The notes under the pieces were generated by a model. The model made no database searches, was not told where the DNA came from, and worked only from the letters and a program-made list of their open reading frames with translations. Made by a program: the position numbers and the translations under genes. From positions 6,499,938 to 6,563,937 of the forward strand of contig NZ_AP022579.1 in the NCBI RefSeq assembly GCF_010731295.1: 64,000 nucleotides of DNA. Direction: 5' to 3'. Every line of letters begins with the position of its first letter. Position 1 is the first letter of the stretch. Source of the stretch: Mycolicibacterium boenickei (GTDB lineage: Bacteria > Actinomycetota > Actinomycetes > Mycobacteriales > Mycobacteriaceae). This document shows positions 1 through 10,187 of the stretch, in pieces.

Positions 1-3814
<3,814 letters not shown>

Positions 3815-3853
3815 ATGAATCAGGCCGGACCCATGGGGCCCGGCCTGATTCAT
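3815..3853 (-). terminator. Hairpin terminator downstream of mkl
   Basis: A perfect 14-bp inverted repeat (ATGAATCAGGCCGG at 3815-3828, its complement at 3840-3853) begins 6 bp after the mkl stop codon. It has no U-tract, as is usual for mycobacterial hairpin terminators. It probably separates mkl transcription from rpoB. Confidence 0.75.
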
Positions 3854-3859
3854 CCAAAC

Positions 3860-4945
3860 TCAGCTCTGGTGAGGTACCTCGATGGCGCCGGTCGGCGCAT
3901 CGTCCTCGACCGCGCGGTGGTGGCGCGTGGTGGGCTCGTCGCCGAACTCGTGCACCGGCAGCCTGTGCGTGCCTTCGAGGTCGTCCAGGATCGCGGCCTG
4001 CGCGGCAGGCGGCAGGGTGTGCAGGATCTCGCGGACCCTGGCCTGACGCCGGCCCACACCCTTGCGCTCGGGCATCCCGGGTGTCGCGGTGAGCTGCGGC
4101 GGCACGCCTTCGATCTCCTCCACGCCGCCGTCATGCTGACCGGCGTCCAGCATGGCCTGCTCGGCTGCCGCGGTGGCCTCGTCCTTCTCCTCGGACATAC
4201 CGATCGGACCGATGCGGCGACCGTTGAGGAACTGCTTGACGACGGGCTCTTCGCTGGTCAGCAGCACCTCGCGGGGGCCGAACATGACCAGCTGCTTGCG
4301 GAACAGCATGCCGATGTTGTCGGGCACGGTACGGGCGATGTTGATGTTGTGCGTCACGATCAGCACCGTGGCGTCGATCTGCGCGTTGATGTCGATCAGC
4401 AGCTGGCTCAGGTAGGCGGTACGGACCGGGTCCAGACCGGAGTCCGGCTCGTCGCACAGGATGATCTGCGGGTCGAGCACCAGGGCGCGGGCCAGGCCGG
4501 CACGCTTGCGCATACCGCCGGAGATCTCGCCGGGGAACTTGTGGCCGTCATTCGGCATACCGACCAGGTCGAGCTTCTCCATGACGATGTTGCGGATTTC
4601 GCTCTCGCTCTTCTTCGTGTGCTCGCGCAACGGGAAGGCGGTGTTGTCATAGATGTTCATCGAGCCGAACAGCGCGCCGTCCTGGAACAGCACACCGAAC
4701 AGGGTGCGGATCTCGTAGAGCTCCTTGGCCGAGCACTCGAGGATGTTCGTGCCGTCGATGACGATGGAGCCGCGCTCGGGGCGCAGCAGACCGATCAGGG
4801 ACTTCAGGAACACCGACTTACCGGTACCCGACGGGCCCAGGAGCACGCTGACCTCGCCAGCGGGAATCGACATCGTGACGTCTTCCCAAATCTTTGACGA
4901 TCCGAAAGATTTGCTCAGCCCCGTCACATCGATCTGGACGCCCAT
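3860..4945 (-). CDS. mkl: ABC transporter ATPase Mkl/MceG (Mce lipid importer ATPase)
   Basis: ATP-binding subunit that energises Mce lipid/sterol importers; the M. tuberculosis counterpart is Rv0655 (MceG). The 361-residue protein has Walker A GPSGTGKS near residue 38, signature SGGMRKRAGLAR near 145 and Walker B IILCDEPDSGLDP near 165. After residue 250 it carries the acidic C-terminal extension characteristic of MceG and absent from most ABC ATPases. The gene sits between rplL and rpoB, its normal mycobacterial position. The 150-bp gap behind rplL contains that gene's terminator and a -10-like TATGGT at 5004-5009 on the minus strand, which would give a leader of about 50 nt. Permeases are not encoded nearby, as expected for a shared ATPase. 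Confidence 0.93.
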   Translation of the reverse strand: MGVQIDVTGLSKSFGSSKIWEDVTMSIPAGEVSVLLGPSGTGKSVFLKSLIGLLRPERGSIVIDGTNILECSAKELYEIRTLFGVLFQDGALFGSMNIYDNTAFPLREHTKKSESEIRNIVMEKLDLVGMPNDGHKFPGEISGGMRKRAGLARALVLDPQIILCDEPDSGLDPVRTAYLSQLLIDINAQIDATVLIVTHNINIARTVPDNIGMLFRKQLVMFGPREVLLTSEEPVVKQFLNGRRIGPIGMSEEKDEATAAAEQAMLDAGQHDGGVEEIEGVPPQLTATPGMPERKGVGRRQARVREILHTLPPAAQAAILDDLEGTHRLPVHEFGDEPTTRHHRAVEDDAPTGAIEVPHQS

Positions 4946-5094
4946 AAAGATCCTTCCGCCTACGGCTCACCCCGCCACCTGCTGCGGCCTGTGGCTTGAG
5001 TCACCATAGCGCACGCAGCACGGACCACACATGCATGTCTCCCAATATCCGGGAGTACCCAGGCCCTGGCCGAACCAATCCGCCCATACAAGCA

Positions 5095-5130
5095 AAGAAC
5101 CCCCGAATCCGTGGGGATTCGGGGGTTCTT
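5095..5130 (-). terminator. Intrinsic terminator of rplJ-rplL
   Basis: A perfect 15-bp stem (5095-5109 with 5116-5130) and 6-nt loop lies 16 bp after the rplL stop. The minus-strand transcript continues with a T-rich TTCTTTGCTTG, making this a classical intrinsic terminator. It separates the ribosomal-protein operon from mkl. Confidence 0.9.
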
Positions 5131-5146
5131 GCGGTCCGGTTTCGGA

Positions 5147-5536
5147 CTACTTGACGGTGACGGTGGCGCCGGCAGCCTCGAGCTTGCCCTTGGCGTCCTC
5201 GGCGGCCTCCTTGGAGACCTTCTCCAGCAGCGGCTTGGGAGCGCCGTCGACCAGATCCTTGGCTTCCTTCAGGCCCAGGCCGGAGACGATCTCGCGCACG
5301 ACCTTGATCACGCCGATCTTCTTGTCGCCGGCACCCTCGAGGATGACGTCGAACTCCGACTGCTCCTCGCCGGCCTCGGCGGCAGCGCCACCGGCAGCGG
5401 GGGCGGCGGCAACGGCGACCGGAGCGGCAGCGGTGACCTCGAAGACCTCTTCGAACTGCTTCACGAACTCAGAGAGCTCCAGCAGGGTCATTTCCTTGAA
5501 CGCGTCGAGCAGTTCGTCGGTGGACAGCTTGGCCAT
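5147..5536 (-). CDS. rplL: 50S ribosomal protein L7/L12
   Basis: Acidic stalk protein of the 50S subunit; it binds translation factors as dimers anchored on L10. The 129 residues start [16 protein letters not shown] (dimerisation domain), continue through an alanine-rich hinge around 35-55, and end in the conserved factor-binding domain containing EKKIG-like [14 protein letters not shown] and [13 protein letters not shown]. Length and layout are those of mycobacterial L7/L12. It follows rplJ after 84 bp and ends at a strong terminator. Confidence 0.98.
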   Translation of the reverse strand: MAKLSTDELLDAFKEMTLLELSEFVKQFEEVFEVTAAAPVAVAAAPAAGGAAAEAGEEQSEFDVILEGAGDKKIGVIKVVREIVSGLGLKEAKDLVDGAPKPLLEKVSKEAAEDAKGKLEAAGATVTVK

Positions 5537-5620
5537 GTTTATGGTCCTTCCTGATTTTTCTTACAGATGTTGGGTGGATTGTGCGGTTGCGATTGAGCAG
5601 CAGTTCAAGCGAAGCGGCTG

Positions 5621-6148
5621 CTACGCGGCTTCCTCGGCAGCCTTCTTTTCCTGCAGCGCCGCGGCGAGGCGGGCAACCTGAGAAGCGGGCGCGTTGAACA
5701 GGCCGGCGGCCTTCGACAGGTTGCCCTTCATGGCACCTGCCAGCTTGGCGAGCAGAACCTCGCGCGACTCGAGGTCGGCGATCTTCTCGACCTCGGCCAC
5801 GGACAGCGCCTTGCCGTCCATGTAGCCGCCCTTGATGATGAGCGCCTTGTTGTCCTTGGCGAACCTCTTGATCGCCTTGGCGGCGTCAACCGGCTCACCC
5901 TTGACGAACGCGATCGCCGTGGGACCGGCGAACAGCTCGTCGAGACCTTCAATGCCTGCTTCGGACGCGGCGCGCTTCACCAGAGTGTTCTTGGCGACGG
6001 TGTACGAGGCGGAGTCGCCGAGGGAACGACGCAGCTCAGCCAGGTTCGCCACAGTCAGCCCGCGGTACTCGGTGACGACGGTGGCCGTCGACGCCTTGAA
6101 CTGCTCAGCAATGTCGGCAACCGCCGTGGCTTTGTCAGCCTTGGCCAT
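5621..6148 (-). CDS. rplJ: 50S ribosomal protein L10
   Basis: Stalk base protein that anchors L7/L12 dimers and, in bacteria generally, represses its own operon by binding the leader RNA. The 175 residues start [17 protein letters not shown] and include the conserved [15 protein letters not shown] segment; the helical C-terminus binds L7/L12. I chose the ATG at 6148 because AAGGAGG sits 5 nt upstream. A longer frame to 6250 would translate the leader and lacks a binding site. The promoter and structured leader lie immediately upstream. Confidence 0.97.
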   Translation of the reverse strand: MAKADKATAVADIAEQFKASTATVVTEYRGLTVANLAELRRSLGDSASYTVAKNTLVKRAASEAGIEGLDELFAGPTAIAFVKGEPVDAAKAIKRFAKDNKALIIKGGYMDGKALSVAEVEKIADLESREVLLAKLAGAMKGNLSKAAGLFNAPASQVARLAAALQEKKAAEEAA

Positions 6149-6362
6149 GCATGCCTCCTTGTGGTGGGTATCGGGCGCTCCACCAACTTGGGGCCGTGAA
6201 ATGACGAACGCCCCGACGCAGACAGGTCGGGGCGCAGAGATATCCAGCACGAAACTGGTCTAGCCTCGTCCTCCTGCGTGGGCCGCCGGGACATTTCCCG
6301 GACCTTCAACCGATTGGCGCGAACGCTCATCGGTGACCGACGGTCTTCGGTGGAACCCGACC
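6149..6362 (-). promoter_or_regulatory. rplJ 5' leader, probable L10 autoregulatory region
   Basis: About 210 nt of untranslated leader lie between the putative promoter and rplJ. It contains a hairpin GCCCCGAC/GTCGGGGC (6210-6217 with 6226-6233) and a second CCGGGA/TCCCGG (6286-6291 with 6296-6301). Long leaders of rplJL operons bind the L10-L7/L12 complex for feedback control in many bacteria; that role here is inferred from position and structure, not from a covariance search. Confidence 0.5.
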
Positions 6363-6392
6363 AGAGTAGCCGAACACCTACCAATCAGCCAA
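6363..6392 (-). promoter_or_regulatory. Putative rplJL promoter
   Basis: On the minus strand TTGGCT (6387-6392) and TACTCT (6363-6368) are separated by 18 bp and fit a mycobacterial SigA promoter (-10 TANNNT, partial -35). It starts just inside the boundary of the IS110 element, so the insertion may have replaced upstream control sequence. Confidence 0.45.
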
Positions 6393-6420
6393 AACGGGCG
6401 CCTTCAGCACCGCGAGCATT

Positions 6421-7575
6421 GCTCCTATGTCAAGCGGCGGCTGGGTGTGGGTCGTTGAGGCGGGTTTGTTCGTCGGTGTGGAGTCGGTGGTAGACGGTGC
6501 GGGCGAGGCGGCGTTTGAGGCAGCGGAGGGCTTCGGTTGATGAGTCGCCGTGGGCGAGGCGTTTGCGGTAGTAGAGCTGTCCGGGGCTGTTGGCGATGCG
6601 GATCTGGGTGAGGGCGATGCGGTAGAGGGCGGCATTGAGTTGGCGGTTGCCTGAGCGTGTGAGGCGGACGCGTCCGGCGGTGTTGCCCGACCACACGGGG
6701 ATGGGGGCGGTGCCGCTGTGGCGGGCGAAAGCCGCCTCGTTTTTGAACCGCTTTACGCCGGCGGTTTCGCCGACGAGTTTGGCCGCGGTCAATTCACCGC
6801 AGCCTTGAAGGGCCAGCAGTTCGGGGGCGACATCGTGGACGTGCTGGCCGATTCGAGCGGCGAGGGCGTTGACGGTGTCGGTCAGGCGGGTGATGTCGTC
6901 GAGTTCATCGCGGGCCAGCTCGGCGAGCAGTCCGTGCAGGGTGTCGAGCCAGTTGCCCAGCTCGGCACGGGTCTTGGCCCGGTCCAGGGCACCGCGTTTG
7001 GGGGTGCGGGCGGGGTCGAGTTCATGGATTCGTCCCAGCAGTCGGTTGATTGTTGAGGTCCGTTGAGCCACAAGGTCTTCGCGGCGATCCACCAGTAGTT
7101 TCAACTCCCGTGACACCTCGTCGTGGGCGGCGACGGGCAGATCGGGATACCGCAGCACTGCGTGTGCGACGGCCAGAGCGTCGATCGGATCGGACTTGCC
7201 GCGGGTGCGGGCGCAGGCTCGGGTCTGGGCCATCAGTTTGGGCGCTACCCGGACCACCCGTTGGCCCGCTGAGAGTAAGTCGCGCTCGAGGCGGGCCGAG
7301 AGATTGCGGCAATCTTCGACGCCCCAGAGCAGGTCTTGGCCGAACTGGCTGCGCGCCCACTGCAACGCCGTGTGGTGCCCGGCGGTGGTCGCGGGGACGA
7401 CTTTTTCACCTAGTTTGGCGCCGGCCTCGTTGACTGCGACGAAGGTGTGGGTGCGCTTGTGTACGTCGGTGCCAACAATCACCATGGACAGTGCCTTCTT
7501 TCATCAAGAGGTGGATGAGTGAAGGTTGGGCCGGCCGGCGGACACATCTCAGTGGGGGCGGTGCCACGCTCCTAT
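6421..7575 (-). mobile_element. IS110-family insertion sequence, about 1.15 kb (ends tentative)
   Basis: The element is defined by its transposase (6430-7485). IS110 elements lack inverted repeats. The only end-like signal is an 8-bp direct repeat GCTCCTAT at 6421-6428, directly after the transposase stop, and at 7568-7575, 83 bp before its start; the match continues imperfectly into TCAAG. If these are the recombined core sites the element is about 1147 bp plus one repeat copy. Only about 82 nt then remain 5' of the transposase, less than known IS110 bridge RNAs need, so the left end could lie further right, up to about 7780. It lies between genes that are adjacent in M. tuberculosis (ROK kinase and rplJ). 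Confidence 0.6.
6430..7485 (-). CDS. IS110 family transposase (DEDD recombinase)
   Basis: RNA-guided recombinase of the IS110 family. The 351 residues have the RuvC-like N-terminal domain with the DEDD set D7, E57, D99 and D102 (the last two in KSDPIDALA), a coiled linker around 120-215, and a C-terminal Tnp domain containing GCGELTAAKLVGE and PVWSGN, where S266 is the likely catalytic serine. All expected residues are present and the frame is intact, so the element may be active. The ATG at 7485 is preceded by GAAGGCAC. Its stop lies 1 bp from the putative element end. Confidence 0.92.
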   Translation of the reverse strand: MVIVGTDVHKRTHTFVAVNEAGAKLGEKVVPATTAGHHTALQWARSQFGQDLLWGVEDCRNLSARLERDLLSAGQRVVRVAPKLMAQTRACARTRGKSDPIDALAVAHAVLRYPDLPVAAHDEVSRELKLLVDRREDLVAQRTSTINRLLGRIHELDPARTPKRGALDRAKTRAELGNWLDTLHGLLAELARDELDDITRLTDTVNALAARIGQHVHDVAPELLALQGCGELTAAKLVGETAGVKRFKNEAAFARHSGTAPIPVWSGNTAGRVRLTRSGNRQLNAALYRIALTQIRIANSPGQLYYRKRLAHGDSSTEALRCLKRRLARTVYHRLHTDEQTRLNDPHPAAA

Positions 7576-7782
7576 CAAGTCACGCCGGTCGGTCCTTCCC
7601 ACCTGATGTCGGCAGAATGCTCGAATGCCAACCCAGACGGATGGCAGTGCGTGTTTGAGCCAGACACCAGGTGGAAAGAACCCAACCACCGCAACAGCGG
7701 CAATCACCACATTGACACTGAGTGCGTGTCTGTCCCCCGCCACGCCGTCATCAACCAGCAGTATGCGCACGCTCGCGGCCCG
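7576..7782. other. Non-coding stretch right of the IS110 element
   Basis: About 200 bases between the tentative IS end and the DUF1772 gene. It holds no convincing gene. If the IS left end is actually further right, part of this would be the element's non-coding end encoding a bridge RNA. A minus-strand open frame from 7770 runs into the IS and would close at 6378 if the element were excised; this is recorded as a weak finding. Confidence 0.4.
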
Positions 7783-8217
7783 TCAGCGCGCGCCGGCCAG
7801 CACCAGGCAGACGAATGCGGCTGCCAACAGTCCGACCCTGACCCAATGCAGGCGGTCCCAGCGGTTGACCAGTTCGTGGAACTGCCCGGAATCCGCGCCA
7901 CCGTCCCCGTCGCCGCCGAATCCCGCCGCCACGCGGTTGTTGATCGGCACCAGCGTGGTGAGGGTCAGCAGGATAACCAGCACCATCAGCACGACCGGCG
8001 TGATGAGCAACGGCCCGGGACGCAACACCGCGGCCGCGATCATCAGGGCCACCGATATCAGATACCAGAACGGCATCGCCGCCCCGAGGATCCGCGCGCC
8101 GGTGCTGCGCGCCTGTCGGTAGGCGGCGTCGGGCAGCCGCTGCAGGATCGGGTTGGTGAATGCGGCGACGCCGAACTCGACGCCGAGCAGCGGGCCGGTG
8201 ACGATGATGGCGAGCAT
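7783..8217 (-). CDS. DUF1772 family integral membrane protein
   Basis: Small inner-membrane protein of unknown function. The 144 residues begin MLAIIVTGPLLGVEFGVAAF, contain about four hydrophobic helices, and have the conserved pattern of DUF1772 (anthrone oxygenase-like) with FxxNP near the N-terminus and LVPINNRVA before the third loop. I chose ATG 8217 because GAAGGA lies 10 nt upstream; the frame stays open to 8271, but that would overlap the operator. It is divergent from an HxlR regulator and probably its target; DUF1772 genes often pair with HxlR, TetR or MarR regulators. Confidence 0.7.
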   Translation of the reverse strand: MLAIIVTGPLLGVEFGVAAFTNPILQRLPDAAYRQARSTGARILGAAMPFWYLISVALMIAAAVLRPGPLLITPVVLMVLVILLTLTTLVPINNRVAAGFGGDGDGGADSGQFHELVNRWDRLHWVRVGLLAAAFVCLVLAGAR

Positions 8218-8272
8218 CTGCACGATTTCCTTCACATCATCGAGCCTGGTCAGTACGCTGACAAAAAACAAG

Positions 8273-8296
8273 GTACTGACAAATTAGTCAGCATAC
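8273..8296. promoter_or_regulatory. Putative HxlR operator
   Basis: Between the divergent DUF1772 and HxlR genes CTGAC (8276-8280) and GTCAG (8287-8291) form an inverted repeat around AAATTA, framed by GTA and TAC. A second half-site-like GCTGACAAA lies at 8258-8266. HxlR-type regulators bind GTA...TAC dyads, so this is the likely operator for both genes. Confidence 0.55.
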
Positions 8297-8310
8297 GGAG
8301 GTCCGGGACG

Positions 8311-8763
8311 ATGGCGGTTTCCAAGAAGGAGGTCGGCGAGTGCCCGATCGACGCGACGCTGTCGGTCATCGACGGCCGCTGGAAGGGCACCATCCTGTGG
8401 CGGCTGGCCGACGGGCCGATGCGCACCGCCGAACTGCGCCGCAGCATTCCCGACATCACCGAGCGCATGCTCATCCGGCACCTGCACGATCTGGTCGACG
8501 CCGGGATCATCGATCGCCACGACGCGGGCACGGTGCCGCCGTGCGTGCACTATTCGATCTCCGAGTACGGCATGACCCTGGCGCCGGTGCTGGCGGCGCT
8601 GTGCGATTGGGGCCGCACCCACATGGAGATTCAGCGGACCGAGCGGGAGACCAAGAAGCGCAGTCAGCCGCGGACCAGAGCCGCCGCGCCGACCAGGCCG
8701 GCGTCCCCGCCCAGTTCGGCAGGCACCACGCGCAGCCCGCGCAGGAATTCCAGCCCGGCATAG
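8311..8763 (+). CDS. HxlR family winged-helix transcriptional regulator
   Basis: DNA-binding regulator, 150 residues. It has the hallmark HxlR layout: CPIDATLSVIDGRWKGTILW at the N-terminus (conserved Cys10), then LRRSIPDITERMLIRHLHDL recognition region and the wing RHDAGTVPPCVHYSISEYG. HxlR proteins commonly sense electrophiles or oxidants through this Cys. ATG 8311 has GGAGG 9 nt upstream. The last 33 residues (RSQPRTRAAAP onwards) are low-complexity and overlap the 3' end of the convergent ROK gene by 100 bp, so the natural stop may be earlier or a small frame error is present. Confidence 0.88.
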   Translation: MAVSKKEVGECPIDATLSVIDGRWKGTILWRLADGPMRTAELRRSIPDITERMLIRHLHDLVDAGIIDRHDAGTVPPCVHYSISEYGMTLAPVLAALCDWGRTHMEIQRTERETKKRSQPRTRAAAPTRPASPPSSAGTTRSPRRNSSPA

Positions 8764-9560
8764 TCGGCCAGCGCTGCCCGCAGCGGGTCCAACAGCAACG
8801 GCCCCGACTTGGCCACTCCCCCGCCGATCACCACCAGGTCCAGGTCGCACACCGCGCCCACCGAGGCGATCGTCGCCGCCACGGCACGCGCGCCGCGCCC
8901 AAATGCTTTGAGCGCCCACTCATCTCCCTGAGCCGCCGCATCGCCGAGCGCCTTGGCGTCGGTTCCGTCCCACCCATGGCGCCTGGCCCACCGCACCATG
9001 CTCGGCCCGGAGGCGATGGTCTCGACGCAGCCGTGCCCGCCGCACGTACAGGGGTCGCCGTCGTCGGGAGCGACGACGACGTGGCCGACATGTCCGGCGT
9101 TGCCGGTCCGGCCGTCATACGGCGCGCCGTCGAGTACGAGTCCACCACCGACTCCGGTCGACACCACCATGCCGAGCAGGAACTGTGCACCCCGGCCTGC
9201 GCCGCACCATTGCTCGCCGAGCGCCATGCACAGCCCGTCGCCGCCGAGCCGTACCGGCAGGCCGGTGACGTGAGCCACCCGCTCGACGATCGGGAAGTGT
9301 TGCCACTGCGTGATATTGATCGGGCTGACGGTGCCGGTGGGCAGATCGATCGGCCCGGCGGAGGCGACGCCGACGCCCGTCGCGGCCGTGCCTGCGGCCT
9401 GCATGGTCTCGCGGAGCAGTTTCTCCACGACGGCCCACACGGTCTCGGCGTCACCGTCCGGGGTCGGCAGCTGGGCCCGATGGACCAAACGCCCGTCGTG
9501 ATCCACCAGCCCGACGGCGATCTTGGTGCCGCCGATGTCGAGCGCGAGGGTGACAGTCAC
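8664..9560 (-). CDS. ROK family sugar kinase (glucokinase-like)
   Basis: ATP-dependent hexose or N-acetylhexosamine kinase of the ROK family, 298 residues, counterpart of Rv0650 by position. It has the phosphate-binding DIGGTKIA (D8), the catalytic-base region GGDGLCMALGE (D108), GHVGH, and the ROK zinc motif CTCGGHGCVE (Cys171, 173, 178). The C-terminal VVIGGGVAKSG segment is the adenosine-binding region. Specificity cannot be read from the sequence. It is the last gene of the mannosidase operon, 9 bp after the FabD2-like gene, suggesting it phosphorylates the mannose or related sugar released upstream. Confidence 0.9.
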   Translation of the reverse strand: MTVTLALDIGGTKIAVGLVDHDGRLVHRAQLPTPDGDAETVWAVVEKLLRETMQAAGTAATGVGVASAGPIDLPTGTVSPINITQWQHFPIVERVAHVTGLPVRLGGDGLCMALGEQWCGAGRGAQFLLGMVVSTGVGGGLVLDGAPYDGRTGNAGHVGHVVVAPDDGDPCTCGGHGCVETIASGPSMVRWARRHGWDGTDAKALGDAAAQGDEWALKAFGRGARAVAATIASVGAVCDLDLVVIGGGVAKSGPLLLDPLRAALADYAGLEFLRGLRVVPAELGGDAGLVGAAALVRG

Positions 9561-9569
9561 GTGGCGCTC

Positions 9570-10187
9570 CTAGTGCTTGTGCGTGTTGTCCGGCTGGCGG
9601 GGATCACCGGGATGTTCATACCCGGGTGCCAGCTCCACCAGGTCCGCGCACCGCGCGTCGAGCCATTGCCGGAAAGCCTGCCTGCGCGCGGCGGCCCGGA
9701 GATGGGCGGCGATCCGATCGCGGGCCTCATCGAGGGACGGGGTGAGCGGATGCCTGCGCCATCCGTGCGACCCGGCCTGAGCCTCGGCGAAGCGCAGCGG
9801 ATTGCGGGCGTGATAAGCGGCCACCTCGGCATCCGAAACCTCAACCGCGGCAGTGACATCGGCAAACAACGCGCGAGCGGTGGGCGTGCCCAGCACAGCC
9901 GCGGCGACACTGCCGATCTCCAACCGGGCGGCGGTGTCGGGCAACACCTCGTCGAGACCGGGGACATCGAGATCAGACAGTCCGCGTGCGGTGGCCTCGC
10001 CGTCGACCACCCGTTCGGCCACCACGAGTTGCGTCAGCCAGCGACGCAGCTGACGCCCCTCGCTGGTTCCTGGACGCGGCAGCGCCGAGGCCCGGTTGCC
10101 CGCTCGCAGCGCGGCTTCCCGCTCGTCGATCTCCTTGGTAGACACCGGTTTTCCGGCCACCTGCGCCGCCCACGCCACCTGGTTCAT
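9570..10187 (-). CDS. fabD2: FabD2-position protein, SurA-N-like; not a convincing transacylase
   Basis: A 205-residue protein in the position of Rv0649, which is named FabD2 (malonyl-CoA:ACP transacylase) in older annotation. I see no GHSxG nucleophile elbow and it is too short for a FabD fold. Instead the N-terminus (AWAAQVAGKPVSTKEIDERE) and the helical pattern after it (LTQLVVAERVVDGEATARGL, then an EVSDAEVAAYHARNP segment) resemble the N-terminal chaperone part of SurA/parvulin proteins. Its ATG overlaps the mannosidase stop (ATGA), so the two are translationally coupled. Function unknown; the symbol records synteny only. Confidence 0.6.
   Translation of the reverse strand: MNQVAWAAQVAGKPVSTKEIDEREAALRAGNRASALPRPGTSEGRQLRRWLTQLVVAERVVDGEATARGLSDLDVPGLDEVLPDTAARLEIGSVAAAVLGTPTARALFADVTAAVEVSDAEVAAYHARNPLRFAEAQAGSHGWRRHPLTPSLDEARDRIAAHLRAAARRQAFRQWLDARCADLVELAPGYEHPGDPRQPDNTHKH

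Noticed and set aside
3815..4897. Plus-strand open frame opposite mkl
   Set aside because: Antisense to a clear ABC ATPase, with no recognisable protein features; its start lies in the terminator hairpin.
7519..8310. Upstream extension of the HxlR reading frame
   Set aside because: The frame is open by chance; the extension crosses the divergent DUF1772 gene and operator, and the ATG at 8311 has a good ribosome binding site and the family N-terminus.
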